64,000 bases of DNA from Planococcus sp. MER TA 32b (GCA_023715185.1 JAMCAN010000002.1:1-64000), one strand, 5' to 3'; counted from the stretch's first letter, positions 12,416-21,478 are shown. Notes: generated from the sequence alone by a model not told the origin. Translations and numbers: made by a program.

Positions 12416-13180
12416 TCACTTAGCTGTCCGCTTCGAAACATAAGGGAAAATAGGATCCATCAATTCGAAGTCATAGCTGTCACTGTTCACTTTCCCAATA
12501 ACCTTGTCGCTATCGTACAGGTCCAGCATGAATTTGGCCATTTCTTTTGCGGTGTGATATTTTTGGACGTTGTCACTGTAGCTGAAGTCGTCCAGCTCAC
12601 GGGCGGTTTTTACAAACTCCGTTTCTGTCATGGACGGCGCCAGTATTTTCACTTTCATTGGGGAACCTTGATCTTGCAATTCCTGGGCGAGCCCTTCAGT
12701 AAAGGCGCTGACGTAGAATTTGGTCGCCGCATACGATACGGCATTCGGAACGATCCGATAGCCCAAGTCAGACGAGACATTGATCAATTGCGTGCCTGCT
12801 TTGCTGGAGTAATCGCGTGCGTAAAGCGTGGAGAGGGTGGTGAGCGATTCAACATTTACACGAAGCATCTTTTCGATTTTCTTAACATCCTGCTCGGCCA
12901 CAGGCGCGCTGTTTCCGAAGCCGGCGTTGTTGATCCAGGTTTCAATGTCGTAGTCTTTGAGGCTGTCGTATAATTTGTGGACTTGTTCACTTTCGGAAAG
13001 GTCTGCGGGTTTGATGACGACATCAAGTTCAGCGTTGATGCCTTGGATGGCTTCTTTCAATTCACCCAGCTGCGCTTCACGTCTTGCGACGAGAATCAGG
13101 TTTTTATTGCGTGCCGCAAAAGCTAACGCGGTTTCGTAGCCGATGCCTGAGCTGGCTCCAGTAATGACGGTGTATTTCAT
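12416..13180 (-). CDS. Short-chain dehydrogenase/reductase (SDR)
   Basis: A classical SDR of 254 aa: NAD(P)-binding TGASSGIG at residues 7-14, the NNAG motif near residue 87, and the catalytic Ser with YAATK (YxxxK) around residues 150-155. An arginine/lysine-rich VARREAQL after the second strand suggests NADPH preference. The start has GGAGGAA upstream. It is monocistronic and convergent with groEL. The substrate cannot be deduced; similar proteins in Bacillales are annotated only as SDR oxidoreductases. Confidence 0.88.
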   Translation of the reverse strand: MKYTVITGASSGIGYETALAFAARNKNLILVARREAQLGELKEAIQGINAELDVVIKPADLSESEQVHKLYDSLKDYDIETWINNAGFGNSAPVAEQDVKKIEKMLRVNVESLTTLSTLYARDYSSKAGTQLINVSSDLGYRIVPNAVSYAATKFYVSAFTEGLAQELQDQGSPMKVKILAPSMTETEFVKTARELDDFSYSDNVQKYHTAKEMAKFMLDLYDSDKVIGKVNSDSYDFELMDPIFPYVSKRTAK

Positions 13181-13333
13181 AAGAATTCCTCCAGTGAAAT
13201 TTATTATGATACAAAGCTATCGTACTGTTAACTTTATCCGGAAAGCAAATGTTGTGAAACAGGCTCATGATTCGCTGCCCAAACTGAAAATATGTGCAAA
13301 TTATGTCGGTGTCTTTGAAGTTTTCTCCTTATA

Positions 13334-13345
13334 TGACAGCTGTCA
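13334..13345. repeat. Perfect 12-bp palindrome upstream of the DegV gene
   Basis: TGACAGCTGTCA at 13334-13345 lies about 85 bp before the DegV start in a 248-bp intergenic region. A short palindrome like this may be an operator, but no matching regulator is recognised. Confidence 0.3.
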
Positions 13346-13428
13346 CTGTCCCGCTGATGGCCGCTATTGTAAATTAGCAATAGTCGACAGGTCCTTAAAG
13401 GACTCAGACTGTAAAGGAGATTTATCTA

Positions 13429-14274
13429 ATGAAGAAAATTGCTTGGATTACCGATACAGCCGCACAGCTGGATGACGCGTTCATCCAGAGATATAACGTC
13501 CATGTCCTGCCCCTCAGTGTTGTGTTTTCCGACGGGACATACAGAGAATCCGTGGATCTTACACAGGAAGAATTTTACGATAAATTGCGCGTCGCTAAAA
13601 CCTCACCGAAAACTTCTCAGCCGGCAATCGGCGAGATGCTTGCTTTATACGAAAAGTTGGAGGCGGAAGGATATGATGCGGCGATTGCGCTTCACTTGTC
13701 CAAGGGACTTTCCGGTACATTCGAAAGCGCCCAGTCCGCTTCGAAAATGACAAACTTGAAGGTTTACCCCATCGATTCGAAAATCGGTTCATTCCCGATG
13801 GTCAAGATGATCGAAGCCGGAAACGGGCTTTTGGAAAACGGCAAAGAAGCTGAAGAAGTGGCAGCAGCGCTCGAAGGGATGGCAGCCAAAGCCCATTTGT
13901 CTTTCATTCCATCCAGCCTGAACCAATTGCATAAGAGCGGGCGTGTTTCCGGCACGCAAACTTTCCTGAGTAACATACTGAATATTAAACTGGTTATTAC
14001 TTTTGTGGATGGCATCACGGTCATGAAGGAGAAAGTCCGTTCCATCAAACGCGCTAAAAACAATGTGACTGATGCGCTTCGCGCGGATATGGCGGCAGGC
14101 ACAGTGACCGAAGTTGCGGCGATCCACTGCAATAACGCCGCTGACGCTGAAATTTGGAAGAACGAACTTCTTCAGGAGTTTCCGGATTTAAAAGTGGAAG
14201 TGGTGCAGCTGAGTGTCTGCGTAGGCGTACATGCGGGCGAAGGCACTACTGGTTTGAGCTGGCTGGCGAAATAA
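13429..14274 (+). CDS. DegV family fatty-acid-binding protein
   Basis: A 281-aa DegV/EDD-fold protein. Family members (FakB) hold a fatty acid for phosphorylation by the kinase FakA, feeding host or recycled fatty acids into phospholipids. Visible are the N-terminal KIAWITDTAAQL, the SQPAIGEM segment (residues about 63-70) and the FIPSSLNQLHKSGRVSG signature near residue 160, which binds the carboxylate. AAAGGAG precedes the ATG. It stands alone; fakA is not in the window. DegV binding is well supported, but the ligand and partner are inferred. Confidence 0.9.
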   Translation: MKKIAWITDTAAQLDDAFIQRYNVHVLPLSVVFSDGTYRESVDLTQEEFYDKLRVAKTSPKTSQPAIGEMLALYEKLEAEGYDAAIALHLSKGLSGTFESAQSASKMTNLKVYPIDSKIGSFPMVKMIEAGNGLLENGKEAEEVAAALEGMAAKAHLSFIPSSLNQLHKSGRVSGTQTFLSNILNIKLVITFVDGITVMKEKVRSIKRAKNNVTDALRADMAAGTVTEVAAIHCNNAADAEIWKNELLQEFPDLKVEVVQLSVCVGVHAGEGTTGLSWLAK

Positions 14275-14351
14275 AGTATAAAGAGGCGATAAGATTATAC
14301 TGAATTTTCGTATCGACTCAGTTTGTTGAGAAAGAAGTAACGGCAAGTAAT

Positions 14352-14495
14352 CGATATTACGTAAAACGGCTTCGCTTTCCTGGTGGCTTGTGCTGAGCTA
14401 ACTCGGTCTCGTTTCACTTCGCCCGAGTGGATCTCAGCACTTCGTCGGCATTCGCCTGCATACTTGGGAATCTTCGCTGTTTTACTCCATATCTT
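14352..14495 (-). repeat. Structured intergenic repeat, copy 1 (inverted relative to copies 2 and 3)
   Basis: Read on the minus strand this segment matches 49979-50220 over blocks such as AAGTGCTGAGATCCACTCGG, ACGAGACCGAGTTAGCTCAG and the terminal TTTTACGTAATATC (TTTTGCGTAATATC in copy 3). It folds: GTGCTGAG (14390-14397) pairs with CTCAGCAC (14433-14440), and inside it ACTCGG (14401-14406) pairs with CCGAGT (14423-14428). Function unknown; it behaves like a non-autonomous or REP-like element. Confidence 0.75.
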
Positions 14496-14643
14496 AGCAT
14501 CGCTTTCAATAAAGAAAATTAGTCTGTTTAAAAAGAAGATATTTAGTTTCCCGCAGATTTAAAATGCAGCAGTAGACAGCTTCCTGCGGAACGCGTTTTC
14601 TGGCAGTGAAATAATTGAAGCAGATGATATTTCTAGACAGTAT

Positions 14644-14684
14644 AAAGTGATACGACAATACTCAATTGTCGTATCGCTTTTTTT
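14644..14684 (+). terminator. Intrinsic terminator without an adjacent gene
   Basis: AAAGTGATACGACAAT (14644-14659) pairs with ATTGTCGTATCGCTTT (14665-14680), then a run of Ts. The nearest upstream gene ends 370 bp earlier, so it ends either a long DegV transcript or an RNA that starts inside the intergenic region. Confidence 0.85.
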
Positions 14685-14789
14685 ATTTCCGTGAAACGCA
14701 CTGAGAGAATATTTCGTAAATAACTTGATGATAATCAAATTTTAATGACGTAGTATAGAACTAACAGAAGTGGTGAAGGAGAGTGAAAA

Positions 14790-15932
14790 ATGAGGTCTTA
14801 TGGATTTTGGGTGTCCATGCTGGGTGCGGCCTGGGTGCTCGGACTTATACAATTATCGTTGGACATCAGCGAATTGACTCTGCGCATTTTCGGGAGCGCA
14901 TTGTTTTTCGGCCTGTTTTTCCTGATGCCTTTACTGAAAGATAAAGCGGTTTTAGCCTTTTTGAATCTGGCGGGCCTGTCGGTGTTGGCCATCTTCGTCT
15001 TTTGGCCGGAAGCAGATGCGGCATTGAATCTATACCCTTTGCTCATATTCGCGATAATCGCGGGAAAAGCAGTTTACCGGCTCCCGGTAAAATGGGCTGC
15101 CGTAATAGGGGGAGTTTTAATAGCGGGTGCATTATCGCATAGCACAGCCGGCGATTCAGGGATTTCACCCCTGTTCCTCGTGCTATTCGGTTTCATTGTA
15201 TATGCGGCGTTGGCCTTGTTCAGGAAAAGTTTCATCCTTGAAGACGAATTGCAGGAGCGGAATGAGGCGCTGCTTAGTGAATACCGTAAGATGAAGCGGC
15301 GTTTGCTGACGGATGAGCAGGCTGCCCGCCAGGAAGAGCGGACGCAGATTGCCCGGGATATCCATGATTCGGTCGGACATAAACTGACGGCGCTGCTGAT
15401 GCAGCTGGAAGTTTTCCGGATGCAGGCGGACGGAGAGACGGCGGAAGGGCTCGGCGATTTGAAGGCATTGGCGAAAGAAAGCCTGGAAGAAACCCGCAAT
15501 GCAGTGAAAACGCTGAAGCATGACGAGGCAGGTGGAGTCACCGCCATTATCGGGCTGATCCGGAAATTGGAGGCCGAAAGTTTTCTGCGCATCCAGTTTT
15601 CCGTTAAACACGGGGCTTTGTCTGCGCCGCTTGGCAACGAGCAGATGGTGATTGTCTACCGTGGTGTACAGGAAGCGCTGACGAATGTGATGCGGCACAG
15701 TCCGGCGCGTGAAGCGGAAATCGTTTTTGAAGCGCCGGGCACAAGCATCTTCCGTTTTACGGTAAGCAATAAAACCTCTGAGACTGTCCCGTTTCGTGAA
15801 GGTTTTGGCTTGTCTTCGATGCGTGAGCGGATTGAGCAGGCAGGCGGCGATTTCAGGGCGGGGCCGGAAAATGGTTTATTCGTGGTCAAAGGAAGTTTGC
15901 CGTTAACGGTTAAGGAGAGTGAATTGGAATGA
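14790..15932 (+). CDS. lnrJ: NarL-type sensor histidine kinase (LnrJ/YfiJ-like)
   Basis: A 380-aa membrane kinase. About five hydrophobic segments occupy residues 5-145, followed by a cytoplasmic HisKA_3 domain with ARDIHDSVGHKL, whose phospho-acceptor is His192. A HATPase_c domain follows, with GFGLSSMRERIEQAGG near residue 335. Its stop overlaps the response regulator start (ATGA at 15929). The order kinase, regulator, ATPase, permease, permease is that of B. subtilis lnrJKLMN (yfiJ-N), which senses and exports the polyene linearmycin. The symbol rests on synteny; other ligands are possible, as similar loci respond to various membrane-active compounds. Confidence 0.8.
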   Translation: MRSYGFWVSMLGAAWVLGLIQLSLDISELTLRIFGSALFFGLFFLMPLLKDKAVLAFLNLAGLSVLAIFVFWPEADAALNLYPLLIFAIIAGKAVYRLPVKWAAVIGGVLIAGALSHSTAGDSGISPLFLVLFGFIVYAALALFRKSFILEDELQERNEALLSEYRKMKRRLLTDEQAARQEERTQIARDIHDSVGHKLTALLMQLEVFRMQADGETAEGLGDLKALAKESLEETRNAVKTLKHDEAGGVTAIIGLIRKLEAESFLRIQFSVKHGALSAPLGNEQMVIVYRGVQEALTNVMRHSPAREAEIVFEAPGTSIFRFTVSNKTSETVPFREGFGLSSMRERIEQAGGDFRAGPENGLFVVKGSLPLTVKESELE

Positions 15933-16561
15933 TTCGTGTATTATTGGCCGAAGACCAGGCGATGGTGAGGCAGGGTTTGAAAATGATGATTGAAACGGAC
16001 AAGGAGATTCAGGTGACAGCAGAAGCGGTCAACGGCAAAGAAGCTGTGGAACTTTGCGGAAACCATACATTCGACCTGGTCATTATGGATATTCGGATGC
16101 CCGTGATGGATGGGCTGGAAGCAACAAGAATCATCTTGTCCCGCCGCCCGGAGACGAAAGTGCTGATCCTGACTACATTCAATGATGATGAATATGCGCT
16201 GGAGGCATTGAAAAGTGGATCCCGGGGCTATTTGTTGAAAGATGCCGATACGTCAGAGTTGATCCGTTCGATCCGCAGCTGCCTCGAAGGCGGGCTTGTG
16301 CTGGAAGACCAGGTTGCGGCGAACATCCTTCCGAAGCTGATGAATCATAATGCGCCGGAGGAAGTGGATGAGTCTCTGACACCCCGGGAATTGGATATCA
16401 TTTGCCGCATCGGAGAAGGACGGAGCAATCGTGAAATATCAGAGGAACTGGCGCTTTCCGTAGGAACTGTGAAGAATCATATCAGTATTATCCTGGATAA
16501 ACTGGAGCTTCGGGACCGGACGCAGATTGCGATTTATGCAATCCGCCACGGCCTTGTTTAA
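15929..16561 (+). CDS. lnrK: LuxR/NarL-type response regulator (LnrK/YfiK-like)
   Basis: A 210-aa response regulator. The receiver domain covers about residues 1-120, with acidic pocket Glu8-Asp9 and phospho-acceptor Asp54 (VIMDIRMPVMDG), then a GerE/LuxR helix-turn-helix at about 145-205 (LTPRELDIICRIGEGRSNREI). It is translationally coupled to the kinase and is the cognate regulator. It probably activates the ABC exporter genes that begin 119 bp downstream after a terminator hairpin. Confidence 0.85.
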   Translation: MIRVLLAEDQAMVRQGLKMMIETDKEIQVTAEAVNGKEAVELCGNHTFDLVIMDIRMPVMDGLEATRIILSRRPETKVLILTTFNDDEYALEALKSGSRGYLLKDADTSELIRSIRSCLEGGLVLEDQVAANILPKLMNHNAPEEVDESLTPRELDIICRIGEGRSNREISEELALSVGTVKNHISIILDKLELRDRTQIAIYAIRHGLV

Positions 16562-16605
16562 CTCAATATGACGGAGGTCATGTTTTTGGCTGAAAGTTAT
16601 GACGC

Positions 16606-16632
16606 AAGACAGTGTGCGCACTGTCTTTTTTT
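16606..16632 (+). terminator. Terminator after the two-component genes
   Basis: AAGACAGTG, loop TGCG, CACTGTCTT (16606-16627), then Ts. It separates the regulator genes from the exporter genes and lets the latter have their own promoter. Confidence 0.9.
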
Positions 16633-16680
16633 ACATACACTAAGCTTAATCGTACGGAGATTGAAAGGAGAATGGATATC

Positions 16681-17613
16681 ATGCTTGAAACTGAAGAGCT
16701 GAAGAAAGTGTTCAAAGGCAAAACGGCAGTGGAAGGGGCAAGCCTCTACATTGATAAGGGTGAGTCCGTTGGGCTGCTTGGACCGAATGGAGCAGGAAAA
16801 TCCACAACGATTTCGATGATTTCGACCCTATTGAAGCCGACTGCAGGTGATGTGCGGCTGAACGGGAAAAGTGTCATCAATAATCCAGCAGAAATGAGAC
16901 AGCTGCTGGGCGTCGTGCCCCAGGAAATTGCGCTTTACGCGGAACTCTCGGCTTATGAGAACCTGAAATTTTTTGGACGTATCTATGGACTGGCGGGAAA
17001 GCAGCTGGAGACGGCCATCCAGCAGGCGCTGGAACTGGTCGGTTTAAAAGAGCGCCAGAAGGAAATCGTCAAAACCTATTCGGGCGGAATGAAACGCCGC
17101 ATCAACATTGCGGCGGCCATGATGCATGAGCCGGAAGTGATCATCATGGATGAACCGACTGTCGGAATCGATCCGCAATCACGGAGCCATATCCTCGAGA
17201 TGGTGCGGAAGCTCAACAAGGAAAAAGGGCTGACCGTATTGTATACCAGCCATTATATGGAGGAAGTGGAGCGGCTGTGTGACCGGGTTTATATCATGGA
17301 CCACGGTAAAATCATCGCCAGCGGCACGAAAGAGGAATTGAAAAGCATACTCTCGAGTGAGGAAACGGTGTTGATTGAACTGGATCGCCCTTATCCGGAG
17401 TTCTTCAAGGAATTACAGTCGCTGGATACGATCAAGCAGGCAAGTGAAACTGAAAGAGGCATCAAGCTGATTCTTCCCAAGGGCAGCCGGGTGCTCGGGA
17501 AAGTTTTTCAGGCATCCGAACGGCATCAGGTGCAAATCATCAACGTGAATGTCCAGACGCCGAGTCTTGAAGATGTGTTCCTGCATCTGACCGGGCGTAA
17601 ACTGAGAGATTGA
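16681..17613 (+). CDS. lnrL: ABC exporter ATP-binding protein (LnrL/YfiL-like)
   Basis: A 310-aa ATPase with Walker A GPNGAGKST near residue 37, signature YSGGMKRRI and Walker B VIIMDEPTVGID. The C-terminal 80 residues resemble the DUF4162 tail of drug-exporter ATPases. The frame runs upstream to 16612 through the terminator. Of two ATG codons, the one at 16681 stands ten bases after AAGGAG and is chosen; the one at 16672 is too close. It energises the two permeases that follow. Confidence 0.88.
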   Translation: MLETEELKKVFKGKTAVEGASLYIDKGESVGLLGPNGAGKSTTISMISTLLKPTAGDVRLNGKSVINNPAEMRQLLGVVPQEIALYAELSAYENLKFFGRIYGLAGKQLETAIQQALELVGLKERQKEIVKTYSGGMKRRINIAAAMMHEPEVIIMDEPTVGIDPQSRSHILEMVRKLNKEKGLTVLYTSHYMEEVERLCDRVYIMDHGKIIASGTKEELKSILSSEETVLIELDRPYPEFFKELQSLDTIKQASETERGIKLILPKGSRVLGKVFQASERHQVQIINVNVQTPSLEDVFLHLTGRKLRD

Positions 17614-17626
17614 GGAGGCAGGCTTC

Positions 17627-18898
17627 ATGTTTACATTTTTAAAAAAAGATATCCTGATCCTGATCAGGGACCGGACGGAACTGTTTATTCTTCTGGCGAT
17701 GCCGTTTATCCTGATTGCGATTCTGGGATTTGCACTGAGCGGTGTCCTCAGTGGGAATACAGAAGTTCTGTCGATGGATGTGGCGGTCGTCCAGGAAGAT
17801 GATGAAGAGCAAGGTCTGGAGCGGTTTGAAGAGGAACTTGCAGCATCTGGCGTGCCGGCTGATGCGCAAAACGAAATAATCGCGGCAGCGGAGGAAAGCA
17901 GCCCCTCTTCGTTATTGCAGGAAATTCTTAACGATGAAGGGTTAAGTGAATTGATCACAGCCAGGGAAATGGATGCCTCGGCAGCCAAAGCGGCATTGGA
18001 AGATGAATCGGTTGTGGCAATCCTGACCATACCGGAAAATTTCACATTCGAAGCTTTGCAGAAAATGATCATGGATGAAGGCGAAGGAAGCAGCCTGCAA
18101 ATCATGATTTCCGATCATGCAGCTACCCGGTCAGAAGTTTTCTACAATATTATGGAGGAATTCGTCTGGTCGCTGAATTTTGAGAGTGCCATCGCAAAAG
18201 CGGCGGACGGTGAAGGCGCATTGCCGGAAGCGGAACAGACGCAGATTGGCGGAGTGGAAAGTGTATCATCCGTGAATCCGATCAATTCATTTCAATACTA
18301 TACGATCGGAATGGCGGTCATGTTTGCACTTTTTGTAGCTGCAACGATTTCAGGAATGGCCTATGTGGAAAAAACCCAATTTGTCTTTCACCGTATTTTG
18401 CTGTCGAACCATCATCCCCTTGTCTATTTGGGCGGTAAAGCGATTGCGGCTGCAATTGTTACATTTCTTCAATTTTGTATCCTGTTTTTCTTATCATCAT
18501 TGATATTCGGTGCATTCAGTTTGGGGGATCTGTCATTTTGGCCGGGAATGCTGCTGATCACTTTCAGCCTCGCCCTTTGTGTTGGCGCTTTGACTGCATT
18601 ATTGACAGCCATGACGATGCGGTTCGGCAATGACACCATTACAACGGTATTTTCCGGTGGGGTCGTCACGATTTTCGCCTTTCTGGGCGGCAGTTTTACA
18701 CCGACTGAAGGGCTGCCTGCAATTGTTCAGCAACTTGGCGGCTGGACGCCGAACGGTGCAGCTTTGAACGCATTTCTGATATGGGTGCAGAATCTTGAGA
18801 TCAGCATGCTGGCCGATCCGGTCGGGCGGCTTCTGCTGCTTACAGTGCTTCTGCTCAGTTTAAGTGTCATCATTCTTCCGAGAAAGGGGGAGGCATAA
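17627..18898 (+). CDS. lnrM: ABC-2 type exporter permease (LnrM/YfiM-like)
   Basis: A 423-aa ABC-2 permease with the classic layout: one N-terminal helix (about residues 18-40), a large acidic extracytoplasmic domain (about 45-215, rich in Glu and Ala), then five or six helices. The NPINSFQYYTIGMAVMF segment opens the membrane domain. It starts 13 bp after the ATPase with GAGGAGG and ends 2 bp before the next permease, so all three are one transcription unit. It probably pairs with the next gene product as a heterodimeric channel. Confidence 0.85.
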   Translation: MFTFLKKDILILIRDRTELFILLAMPFILIAILGFALSGVLSGNTEVLSMDVAVVQEDDEEQGLERFEEELAASGVPADAQNEIIAAAEESSPSSLLQEILNDEGLSELITAREMDASAAKAALEDESVVAILTIPENFTFEALQKMIMDEGEGSSLQIMISDHAATRSEVFYNIMEEFVWSLNFESAIAKAADGEGALPEAEQTQIGGVESVSSVNPINSFQYYTIGMAVMFALFVAATISGMAYVEKTQFVFHRILLSNHHPLVYLGGKAIAAAIVTFLQFCILFFLSSLIFGAFSLGDLSFWPGMLLITFSLALCVGALTALLTAMTMRFGNDTITTVFSGGVVTIFAFLGGSFTPTEGLPAIVQQLGGWTPNGAALNAFLIWVQNLEISMLADPVGRLLLLTVLLLSLSVIILPRKGEA

Positions 18899-18900
18899 GC

Positions 18901-20004
18901 ATGAAATCTGTATATTTACTTCAATGGCAAAGATTTCGGCGTACGCCAGTCATGATTTTGTCTTTCTTTGTGCTCACCATCGTTTTTGTTGCTGCGCTTG
19001 CGGGCAACAATCCGGCTGAGCGGCCGGCGTTCCTTGCCTACACGGATGATTCTCTGTCTCAAGAAGAAGCGGAAGACTGGGTGGCTTCCCTCAACAGCGA
19101 AGAAGAATTGCAATTCCGATTGGAGAGTGAAAAGGATGTGCGCGATGCCGTGTCAGCTGGAGATGCATCCTTGGCTGTGCGCTTAATGAAAGATGATTAC
19201 CGGATCGTCATGTCGGCAGATGATATGACCCGCTTTGTACTGGAAGCATTTTTAGACCGGAAATACCGCGAAGAGCTGCGTTTCCAACAAATTGAACAGG
19301 AGACGGCCGCCAGCGGAATTCGCACACAGACAGCCGCGGAGATGGAAGAGCCGGTCATTCAGATAAGAACCGTCACGCTGAATGAAACGGAAGAGTTCGT
19401 GTATGACAATCAATTGCAGCTGCTGTTCGGGATGACACTGTTCTTCTCGGTTTATACCATCATGTTCAGCTTGATGAAGATAGTTGAAGAGAAGAGGTAT
19501 GGAACCTGGGATCGCCTGATTCTGTCCCCGGCAGCGAAATGGCAGATCTACATGGGGCATCTCGCTTACAGCTTCACCGTGGGATATGCCCAGATCGTAC
19601 TGATCTTCGTCCTGTTTAAATACGCGTTCAATTTTGATATCGGAAATCGCTTTGGGTTGATTCTGCTGATCATCGCCTGTTATACGTTTGCAATTGTCGC
19701 ACTCGGCATGCTTGCGATGGGCCTTGTCAGCCGGCCGCAGCAGCTGCAGGCGGTCGTGCCGATCGTTGCAACGGGCATGGCGATGATAGGCGGTGCATTC
19801 TGGCCGATCGAACTGGTCAGCAATAATATCTTGCTCGCGATTTCAAAAGTGCTGCCGATCACGTACGGGCTCGAGGCGCTGAAAGGCGTTGCGATCTACA
19901 ACCGAAGCTGGCAGGAGCTCAGTGAACCAATTTCGATCATGCTGCTGATCGGCGTGGTCTGCATGGGCATCGGCCTGAATTTGATGGAGCGGCGTACGTA
20001 TTAG
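18901..20004 (+). CDS. lnrN: ABC-2 type exporter permease (LnrN/YfiN-like)
   Basis: A 367-aa permease built like its neighbour: one N-terminal helix (about 15-33), an extracytoplasmic domain to about residue 170, and five helices with a loop containing VEEKRYGTWDRLILSP, the cytoplasmic coupling region of this family. GGGGGAGG precedes the ATG. It is the last gene of the exporter operon, closed by the hairpin at 20043-20087. The substrate is inferred only by analogy with linearmycin resistance. Confidence 0.85.
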   Translation: MKSVYLLQWQRFRRTPVMILSFFVLTIVFVAALAGNNPAERPAFLAYTDDSLSQEEAEDWVASLNSEEELQFRLESEKDVRDAVSAGDASLAVRLMKDDYRIVMSADDMTRFVLEAFLDRKYREELRFQQIEQETAASGIRTQTAAEMEEPVIQIRTVTLNETEEFVYDNQLQLLFGMTLFFSVYTIMFSLMKIVEEKRYGTWDRLILSPAAKWQIYMGHLAYSFTVGYAQIVLIFVLFKYAFNFDIGNRFGLILLIIACYTFAIVALGMLAMGLVSRPQQLQAVVPIVATGMAMIGGAFWPIELVSNNILLAISKVLPITYGLEALKGVAIYNRSWQELSEPISIMLLIGVVCMGIGLNLMERRTY

Positions 20005-20042
20005 TATTTGTGTTTTTGGAAGAGCTGGGAGTAAACCCGGAA

Positions 20043-20087
20043 CAGGCAATCCATCCAGCCGGAACGACGGCTGGGCGGATTGCCTTT
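20043..20087 (+). terminator. Terminator of the exporter operon
   Basis: AGGCAATCCATCCAGCC pairs with GGCTGGGCGGATTGCCT, followed by five Ts. Confidence 0.92.
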
Positions 20088-20238
20088 TTCCGTTTATAAA
20101 ACAGCTCACTTTCCACAAACGCCCGTTTCGTGTAAACTGTATAAGGTTAAGAATGACTGAGCTATATTTTATTTTGATTTTATTGATTTCAACTATAGAT
20201 TCAAAAAGAGTCAGGAACGAAAGGATTGGAATGGAATT

Positions 20239-21216
20239 ATGAAAGAGAATTTTTGGCAGGACCTGCCGCGGCCGTTTTTTGTATTGGCGCCGATGGAAGA
20301 TGTGACGAATGTTGTGTTCCGCCATGTAGTGGCTGAAGCGGCAAGGCCGGATGTGTTTTTCACGGAGTTTACGAATACGGAAAGCTATTGCCATCCGGAA
20401 GGGATCTTCAGCGTGCGCGGCCGTCTGACGTTTACGGAAGACGAACAGCCGATGGTCGCCCATATCTGGGGCAATAAACCCGAGCATTTCCGCGAAATGA
20501 GCATCGGCATGGCGAAGCAGGGCTTCAAAGGTGTCGACATAAATATGGGATGCCCTGTGCCGAACGTGGCCGCTAAAGGAAAAGGCAGCGGCCTGATCAA
20601 TTACCCGGATAACGCGGCTGAGATAATCCAGGCGGCTAAAGCCGGCGGATTGCCGGTCAGCGTCAAGACGCGTCTGGGCTATACAAGCGTGGACGAATGG
20701 AGAGGCTGGCTGACGCATGTGCTGGAACAGGACATCGCTAATCTGTCGATCCACTTGCGTACGAAAAAAGAGATGAGCGCAGTGCCTGCGCATTGGGAAT
20801 TGATCCCCGAAATCAAGAAATTGCGTGATGAGATCGCGCCGGATACTTTACTGACGATTAATGGCGATATCCCGGATCATAAAACGGGCATGGAGCTTGC
20901 CGAGAAATACGGCATTGACGGCGTGATGATCGGACGCGGAATTTTCCACAATCCGTTCGCTTTTGAAAAAGAGCCGAGAGAGCACAGCAGCGAAGAATTA
21001 TTTGATCTGTTGCGTCTCCATCTGGATCTTCATGATAAATATTCTACGGATATCGAGCCGATTGCGTTCAAACCGCTGCGCCGCTTCTTTAAGATTTACG
21101 TTAAAGGAGTTCGCGGAGTCGGTGAATTGCGGAACGAATTGATGTACACGGAGACGACGGATGAAGTGCGTGAATTGCTAAATAATTTCGAAGCGATGGC
21201 CAAAGTTAAAAGTTAA
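20239..21216 (+). CDS. dus: tRNA-dihydrouridine synthase (Dus family)
   Basis: An FMN-dependent enzyme that reduces uridines in the tRNA D-loop. The 325-aa product has the LAPMEDVTN start of Dus TIM barrels, the catalytic Cys105 in NMGCPVPNV, the KTRLGY segment near residue 152 and the [15 protein letters not shown]-phosphate site near residue 228. It resembles the B. subtilis YfjN branch more than DusB, judged from memory of its N-terminus. It is a single-gene unit with its own terminator. The uridine position modified is not deducible. Confidence 0.92.
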   Translation: MKENFWQDLPRPFFVLAPMEDVTNVVFRHVVAEAARPDVFFTEFTNTESYCHPEGIFSVRGRLTFTEDEQPMVAHIWGNKPEHFREMSIGMAKQGFKGVDINMGCPVPNVAAKGKGSGLINYPDNAAEIIQAAKAGGLPVSVKTRLGYTSVDEWRGWLTHVLEQDIANLSIHLRTKKEMSAVPAHWELIPEIKKLRDEIAPDTLLTINGDIPDHKTGMELAEKYGIDGVMIGRGIFHNPFAFEKEPREHSSEELFDLLRLHLDLHDKYSTDIEPIAFKPLRRFFKIYVKGVRGVGELRNELMYTETTDEVRELLNNFEAMAKVKS

Positions 21217-21219
21217 TCT

Positions 21220-21262
21220 AAAACAGCGCATTCCCGTGAATTCAGGGAATGCGCTGTTTTAT
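21220..21262. terminator. Terminator between dus and the convergent small gene
   Basis: AAAACAGCGCATTCCC pairs with GGGAATGCGCTGTTTT. Symmetrical T and A runs make it likely to work for both convergent genes. Confidence 0.92.
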
Positions 21263-21265
21263 ATC

Positions 21266-21478
21266 TTATAATCGGCCAATCAGGTTCTCAATCAATGTTT
21301 CATTGAGTATATTTTTTTCATTCGGTAATGGTAAAGCTCTTTTGCCGGTCTGTACGTCTTCAACAAATATAATCTCACGGCGTACTGTATTTGAAAAGCA
21401 GATCATGTATTTTTTATCATTAAAATCAATAACACTGAAACGGGTTCGATCCGTAAGAAACCAATTTGGAGATATCAC
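21266..21478 (-). CDS. Hypothetical protein, 70 aa
   Basis: Not recognised. The 70-aa product begins at GTG with a modest AAGGCGG upstream and ends at the shared terminator 21220-21262. Its composition is that of an ordinary small soluble protein, with beta-rich segments (RFSVIDFNDKKYMICFSN, REIIFVEDV) and a short helical C-terminus. No cysteine cluster or membrane segment is seen. It lies downstream of another small minus-strand gene that has its own terminator. It may be expressed, but support comes only from length, composition and placement. Confidence 0.5.
   Translation of the reverse strand: MISPNWFLTDRTRFSVIDFNDKKYMICFSNTVRREIIFVEDVQTGKRALPLPNEKNILNETLIENLIGRL

Larger units (their letters stand above)
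14275..14789. other. 515-bp intergenic region with a structured repeat and a terminator
   Basis: No gene is supported here. It contains intergenic repeat copy 1 (14352-14495) and the terminator at 14644-14684. The stretch from 14496 to 14643 shows nothing I can identify. The part nearest the histidine kinase gene has an AT-rich run but no convincing promoter. Confidence 0.6.

Noticed and set aside
12380..12973. 197-aa plus-strand frame opposite the SDR gene
   Set aside because: It begins inside the groEL terminator and is antisense to a clear SDR with intact motifs.
13143..13475. 110-aa plus-strand frame across the SDR-DegV intergenic region
   Set aside because: It spans the DegV promoter region and start in another frame, and no ribosome site or recognisable protein features are present.
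19843..20793. 316-aa minus-strand frame opposite lnrN and dus
   Set aside because: It is antisense to two identified genes and crosses a strong terminator.
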